8,780 nt of DNA, taken from contig CALALX010000033.1 in NCBI GenBank assembly GCA_937925635.1, positions 1 to 8,780 of the forward strand, written 5' to 3'. This DNA is from an uncultured Caulobacter sp. (GTDB lineage Bacteria; Pseudomonadota; Alphaproteobacteria; Caulobacterales; Caulobacteraceae). This document shows positions 7,235 through 8,780 of this stretch, piece after piece. The notes below the pieces were generated by a model. It did no database searches, was not told the origin of the DNA, and saw only the letters and a list, made by a program, of their open reading frames with translations. Position 1 is the stretch's first letter. Every line of letters starts with the position of its first letter. The translations under genes were made by a program, and so were the position numbers.

Positions 7235-7345
7235 TGACGGCTCCGATTATCATTCAAGATCATGCGCTTATCTCGTTGATAAGCATCGCGGACAGAGCGA
7301 ACGTGTCTCCAACGAAACGATGCAACTCACCACGGAGCCACCAGA
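7235..7345. promoter_or_regulatory. Divergent intergenic region between late operon and plus-strand genes
   Basis: This 111-bp spacer separates the terminase small subunit start (leftward) from the 74-residue gene start (rightward), so both promoters should lie here or inside the neighbouring genes. For the rightward direction a weak sigma70-like pair is visible: TTGACG (7234-7239), an 18-bp gap, then GATCAT (7258-7263), with the inverted repeat at 7266-7284 just downstream, near the expected start of transcription. No convincing leftward promoter was found; GATAAT on the minus strand (complement of 7244-7249) lies too close to the ATG. The promoter call is tentative. Confidence 0.35.
7266..7284. 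repeat. Perfect 7-bp inverted repeat, candidate operator
   Basis: GCTTATC, a 5-nt TCGTT spacer, then GATAAGC form a perfect palindrome of 19 bp in the divergent intergenic region. It is AT-richer than its surroundings. It has no T-tract and sits between two gene starts, so a terminator is unlikely; a binding site for a phage or host regulator of the divergent genes is the better reading. No candidate regulator other than the DUF3489 protein is visible nearby. Confidence 0.5.
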
Positions 7346-7570
7346 ATGACCCGCCGCGCCACTGACAATTCCAAGGCCCTCGACGCCTTCATAGCAGCGA
7401 AGTCCGAGATCGACGCGATGCTGGAGCGGCTCGCCGCCCTCAGCGCGGACCATTTCGAGACCCACCCCGACGAGATCAACTGGGGCCACGCCGGCACTCT
7501 GAACCACTACCGCGCCAAGCTGCGCGAGATCACCGACAGCGCCTTCAAGGAAGGCGAACACGCCATCTGA
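7346..7570 (+). CDS. Small hypothetical protein, 74 residues
   Basis: I do not recognise a named family. The ATG at 7346 has GGAG at 7334-7337 with an 8-nt gap. The protein is soluble and acidic to neutral, with no membrane segment. Residues ~8-35 look like an amphipathic helix (ALDAFIAAKSEIDAMLERL). A central motif, HPDEINWGHAGTLNHYRAKL, is followed by an ITDSAFKEGEHA ending. Short proteins with an NWG...GTL.HY segment and an SAF.EGEHA ending occur, as I recall, beside DUF3489 genes on alphaproteobacterial plasmids and prophages, which matches the neighbour here. It runs divergent to the late operon, 95 bp before the DUF3489 gene. Coding status is supported by the ribosome site and third-position G/C bias. 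Function unknown. Confidence 0.75.
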   Translation: MTRRATDNSKALDAFIAAKSEIDAMLERLAALSADHFETHPDEINWGHAGTLNHYRAKLREITDSAFKEGEHAI

Positions 7571-7592
7571 CCACCCGCGACGCCAGAACCCC

Positions 7593-7611
7593 GCCGCGCG
7601 CCCAGCGCGGC
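7593..7611 (+). terminator. GC-rich hairpin after the 74-residue gene, weak terminator candidate
   Basis: GCCGCGC and GCGCGGC (7593-7599 and 7605-7611) pair perfectly around a 5-nt GCCCA loop, 22 bp past the stop codon at 7570. Only three T follow (CTTTGGG), so any termination would be weak. The hairpin may instead separate or stabilise the messages of the 74-residue and DUF3489 genes. Nothing else is evident in the 7571-7665 gap apart from the ribosome site of the next gene. Confidence 0.3.
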
Positions 7612-7665
7612 TTTGGGTCGTAGAAGGGTTGCGACGATCGCGGCCCCGAGAACGGAGACGACCCC

Positions 7666-8178
7666 ATGCCTCAGATCCAGCTGACTGATACCCAAACCGT
7701 CATCCTTTCGGCGGCCTGCGCGCGCGACGATGGCGCAGTCTTTCCCGTCACCGCCAAACTGAAGGGCGGCGCCGTCGGCAATGTCTGCAAGAGCCTCCTG
7801 AAGCTCGGGCTGATCGAGGAAATCCCCGCCAGCGACCTCAACACCGTCTGGCGGCACGACGAGGAGCGCGGCCCGATCACCCTTCGCGCGACGCCGCTGG
7901 CACAGAACACGCTCGGGATCACCGAGCCCGAGGCCACCACGACACCAGCCGAAGTCGCCACCGCACCGGTCCAGCGCCGGAAAGGCACCAAGCAGGAAGC
8001 CCTGATCGAAATGTTGCGCGCGCCGGGCGGCGCCACCATCGAGGAGATCGCCACCGCGCTCGAGTGGGCGGCCCACACGGTCAGGGGGGCCATGGCTGGC
8101 CCCCTGAAGAAGAAGCTCGGGCTTGAGGTGACCTCCGAGAAGGTCGAAGGACGCGGTCGGGTCTACACCCTGAAGTAG
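7666..8178 (+). CDS. DUF3489 domain-containing protein, winged-helix-like
   Basis: The protein has 170 residues. The C-terminal part (~103-170) carries the DUF3489 pattern: RRKGTKQEALIEMLRAPGGATIEEIA, then LEWAAHTVRGAMAG and PLKKKLGLEVTSEKVEGRGRVYTL. The WxxHTVRG segment lies in the probable recognition helix and a basic hairpin follows, so DNA binding is likely. The N-terminal part (~1-65) looks like a second small winged helix (LTDTQTVILSAACAR, then GNVCKSLLKLGLIEEI). A Thr/Ala/Pro-rich linker (~88-102) joins the two. GGAG at 7654-7657, 8 nt before the ATG, supports the start. DUF3489 genes are frequent on alphaproteobacterial prophages and plasmids, often near recombinases; no recombinase is in this window. 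It could regulate the neighbouring phage genes, but the biological role is not established. Confidence 0.88.
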   Translation: MPQIQLTDTQTVILSAACARDDGAVFPVTAKLKGGAVGNVCKSLLKLGLIEEIPASDLNTVWRHDEERGPITLRATPLAQNTLGITEPEATTTPAEVATAPVQRRKGTKQEALIEMLRAPGGATIEEIATALEWAAHTVRGAMAGPLKKKLGLEVTSEKVEGRGRVYTLK

Positions 8179-8190
8179 GTACCGCAGCCC

Positions 8191-8242
8191 TCGACGCGCA
8201 TCGAAAAGGGCGCTATATTCGCACCTAATTCGATGCGCGTCG
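8191..8242 (+). promoter_or_regulatory. Promoter and operator of the toxin-antitoxin operon
   Basis: A perfect 14-bp inverted repeat brackets a sigma70-like promoter: CGACGCGCATCGAA (8192-8205) and TTCGATGCGCGTCG (8229-8242), 23 bp apart and 37 bp centre to centre. The promoter is TCGACG (8191-8196), a 17-bp gap, then TATATT (8214-8219). The left arm covers the -35 and the right arm covers the likely start of transcription up to the Shine-Dalgarno GGGAGG (8242-8247). Each arm is itself nearly palindromic (CGAYGCGCRTCG). This is the arrangement expected for autorepression by a Phd/YefM antitoxin, alone or with its toxin. The repeat is seen directly; the regulatory role is inferred. Confidence 0.7.
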
Positions 8243-8253
8243 GGAGGCCAGCC

Positions 8254-8529
8254 ATGAACATCACCAAGGACATCAGCCCGCTGACCGAGTTCAAGCGGGA
8301 TTCGGCGCGCCTGATCGCGCAGATCAAGGAGACCGGTCGGCCGCAGATCCTGACCGTGAACGGCAAGCCCTCGGTCGTCGTGATGGACGCCGCCGCTTGG
8401 CAGGAGATGCAGGACCAGCTCGACTATGCCGAAACCGTCGCGGGGATCCGCAAGGGCCTGACGCAGGCCCGTGCCGGTGAAGGTACCGATGCGGGCACGT
8501 TCTTCGACGGCCTCGCCCAGACCAAATGA
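8254..8529 (+). CDS. Type II antitoxin, Phd/YefM family
   Basis: This 91-residue antitoxin would neutralise the toxin encoded directly downstream and repress their shared promoter. Residues ~1-55 have the Phd/YefM DNA-binding fold pattern: an ISPLTEFKRDSARLIAQIKE helix region, RPQILTVNGKPSVVVMDAAAW, then EMQDQLDYAETVAGIRKGL. The C-terminal ~25 residues (QARAGEGTDAGTFFDGLAQ) are of the flexible toxin-wrapping type. The ATG at 8254 is preferred because GGGAGG (8242-8247) lies 6 nt upstream. An in-frame ATG at 8233 falls inside the operator arm and lacks a ribosome site. The stop overlaps the toxin start (ATGA), the usual translational coupling of such pairs. Antitoxins of this class are normally unstable, cleared by Lon or Clp proteases. 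Confidence 0.9.
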   Translation: MNITKDISPLTEFKRDSARLIAQIKETGRPQILTVNGKPSVVVMDAAAWQEMQDQLDYAETVAGIRKGLTQARAGEGTDAGTFFDGLAQTK

Positions 8530-8780
8530 CAACGCCTCTGACCGTGATCATCACGCCAAACGCGGCGGATGATCTGACAGCGTCATGGACTTACCTGCGC
8601 GATCGCAACCCGAGGGCGGCGGACGAATGGCTGGCGGGCATCCGCGATACGATCCTTGCCCTCGGCGCGATGCCGGAAGCTCATCCGATTGCCCCGGAGT
8701 CGCGTGAATTCGATCTACCGATCCGTCGCGCGCTGTATGGAAAGGCCGCGCGCTGGCGGATCTACTACGCCGTCATCGAC
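8526..8780 (+). CDS. Type II toxin, RelE/ParE superfamily (partial, runs off right edge)
   Basis: The 85 visible residues fit a ParE-like toxin. The opening strand VIITPNAADDL leads to SWTYLRDRNPRAADEWLAGIRDTILALGAMPEAHP, the two-helix segment with the usual P.A...W...I......L...P spacing. The strands REFDLPIRRALYG and ARWRIYYAVID follow. ParE proteins are normally about 90-105 residues, so only the last strand is probably missing. The pairing with a Phd/YefM antitoxin and the ATGA overlap fix the start. ParE toxins act on DNA gyrase and RelE toxins cut mRNA at the ribosome; the sequence favours the ParE side but does not settle the target. The pair would stabilise the element in its host. 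Confidence 0.88.
   Translation, partial: MTTPLTVIITPNAADDLTASWTYLRDRNPRAADEWLAGIRDTILALGAMPEAHPIAPESREFDLPIRRALYGKAARWRIYYAVID

Noticed and set aside
7235..7260. GATAAT on the minus strand as a -10 box for the terminase operon
   Set aside because: It lies about 14 bp before the ATG, so transcription would start within or after the ribosome site; no matching -35 was found.
8233..8529. Longer start for the antitoxin at 8233
   Set aside because: The ATG lies inside the right operator arm, after the presumed transcription start with no ribosome site; the ATG at 8254 has GGGAGG at 6 nt.
1..8780. tRNA genes, attachment sites, insertion sequences or CRISPR arrays
   Set aside because: No cloverleaf, terminal inverted repeats with transposase, long direct repeats or regularly spaced repeats were seen on either strand by eye.

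Overview
The window is very GC-rich, with heavy G/C preference at third codon positions. Its phage proteins are of types I associate with Rhodobacterales-like Alphaproteobacteria: a GpA-type terminase, a GTA-type TIM-barrel tail protein, a DUF2793 fibre, DUF6127 and DUF3489. It looks like part of an integrated, damaged prophage in a Paracoccus/Rhodobacter-like host. Family names here come from sequence recognition only; no database search was run.

Minus strand, read from about 7234 down to 1. A Nu1-like terminase small subunit (7234-6674) comes first. It is followed by a short ORF (6726-6085) whose first ~178 residues are the start of a GpA/lambda-type terminase large subunit and whose last ~35 residues look like the C-terminus of a tail NlpC/P60 peptidase. 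Everything normally between those genes (rest of TerL, portal, protease, capsid, connectors, tail tube, tape measure, distal tail genes) is absent, so a large in-frame deletion seems to have joined packaging to tail tip. Next come an apparently intact 1321-residue tail hub/host-specificity protein (6075-2110), a DUF2793 fibre with a C1q-like C-terminal head (2099-1023), a 95-residue DUF6127 membrane protein (1003-716), an intrinsic terminator (657-682), and an M15 peptidase endolysin with a C-terminal membrane segment (640 to beyond position 1). The spacing is tight, with 9-20 bp gaps up to the DUF6127 gene, so this is one late operon.

Plus strand, 7346 to the right edge. A 74-residue unrecognised protein and a DUF3489 winged-helix-like protein (7666-8178) diverge from the late operon across a 111-bp region. 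That region holds a perfect 7-bp inverted repeat and a weak promoter candidate. A type II toxin-antitoxin pair follows: a Phd/YefM antitoxin (8254-8529) and a ParE/RelE-type toxin (8526 to beyond 8780) overlapping by ATGA. Its promoter is bracketed by a perfect 14-bp inverted repeat, a strong candidate autoregulatory operator.

As it stands the element cannot build a particle. It keeps DNA recognition (TerS), tail tip, fibre and lysis genes, and sits beside an addiction module. The most notable features are the TerL-peptidase fusion, a terminator lodged in the endolysin leader, and the toxin-antitoxin operator.
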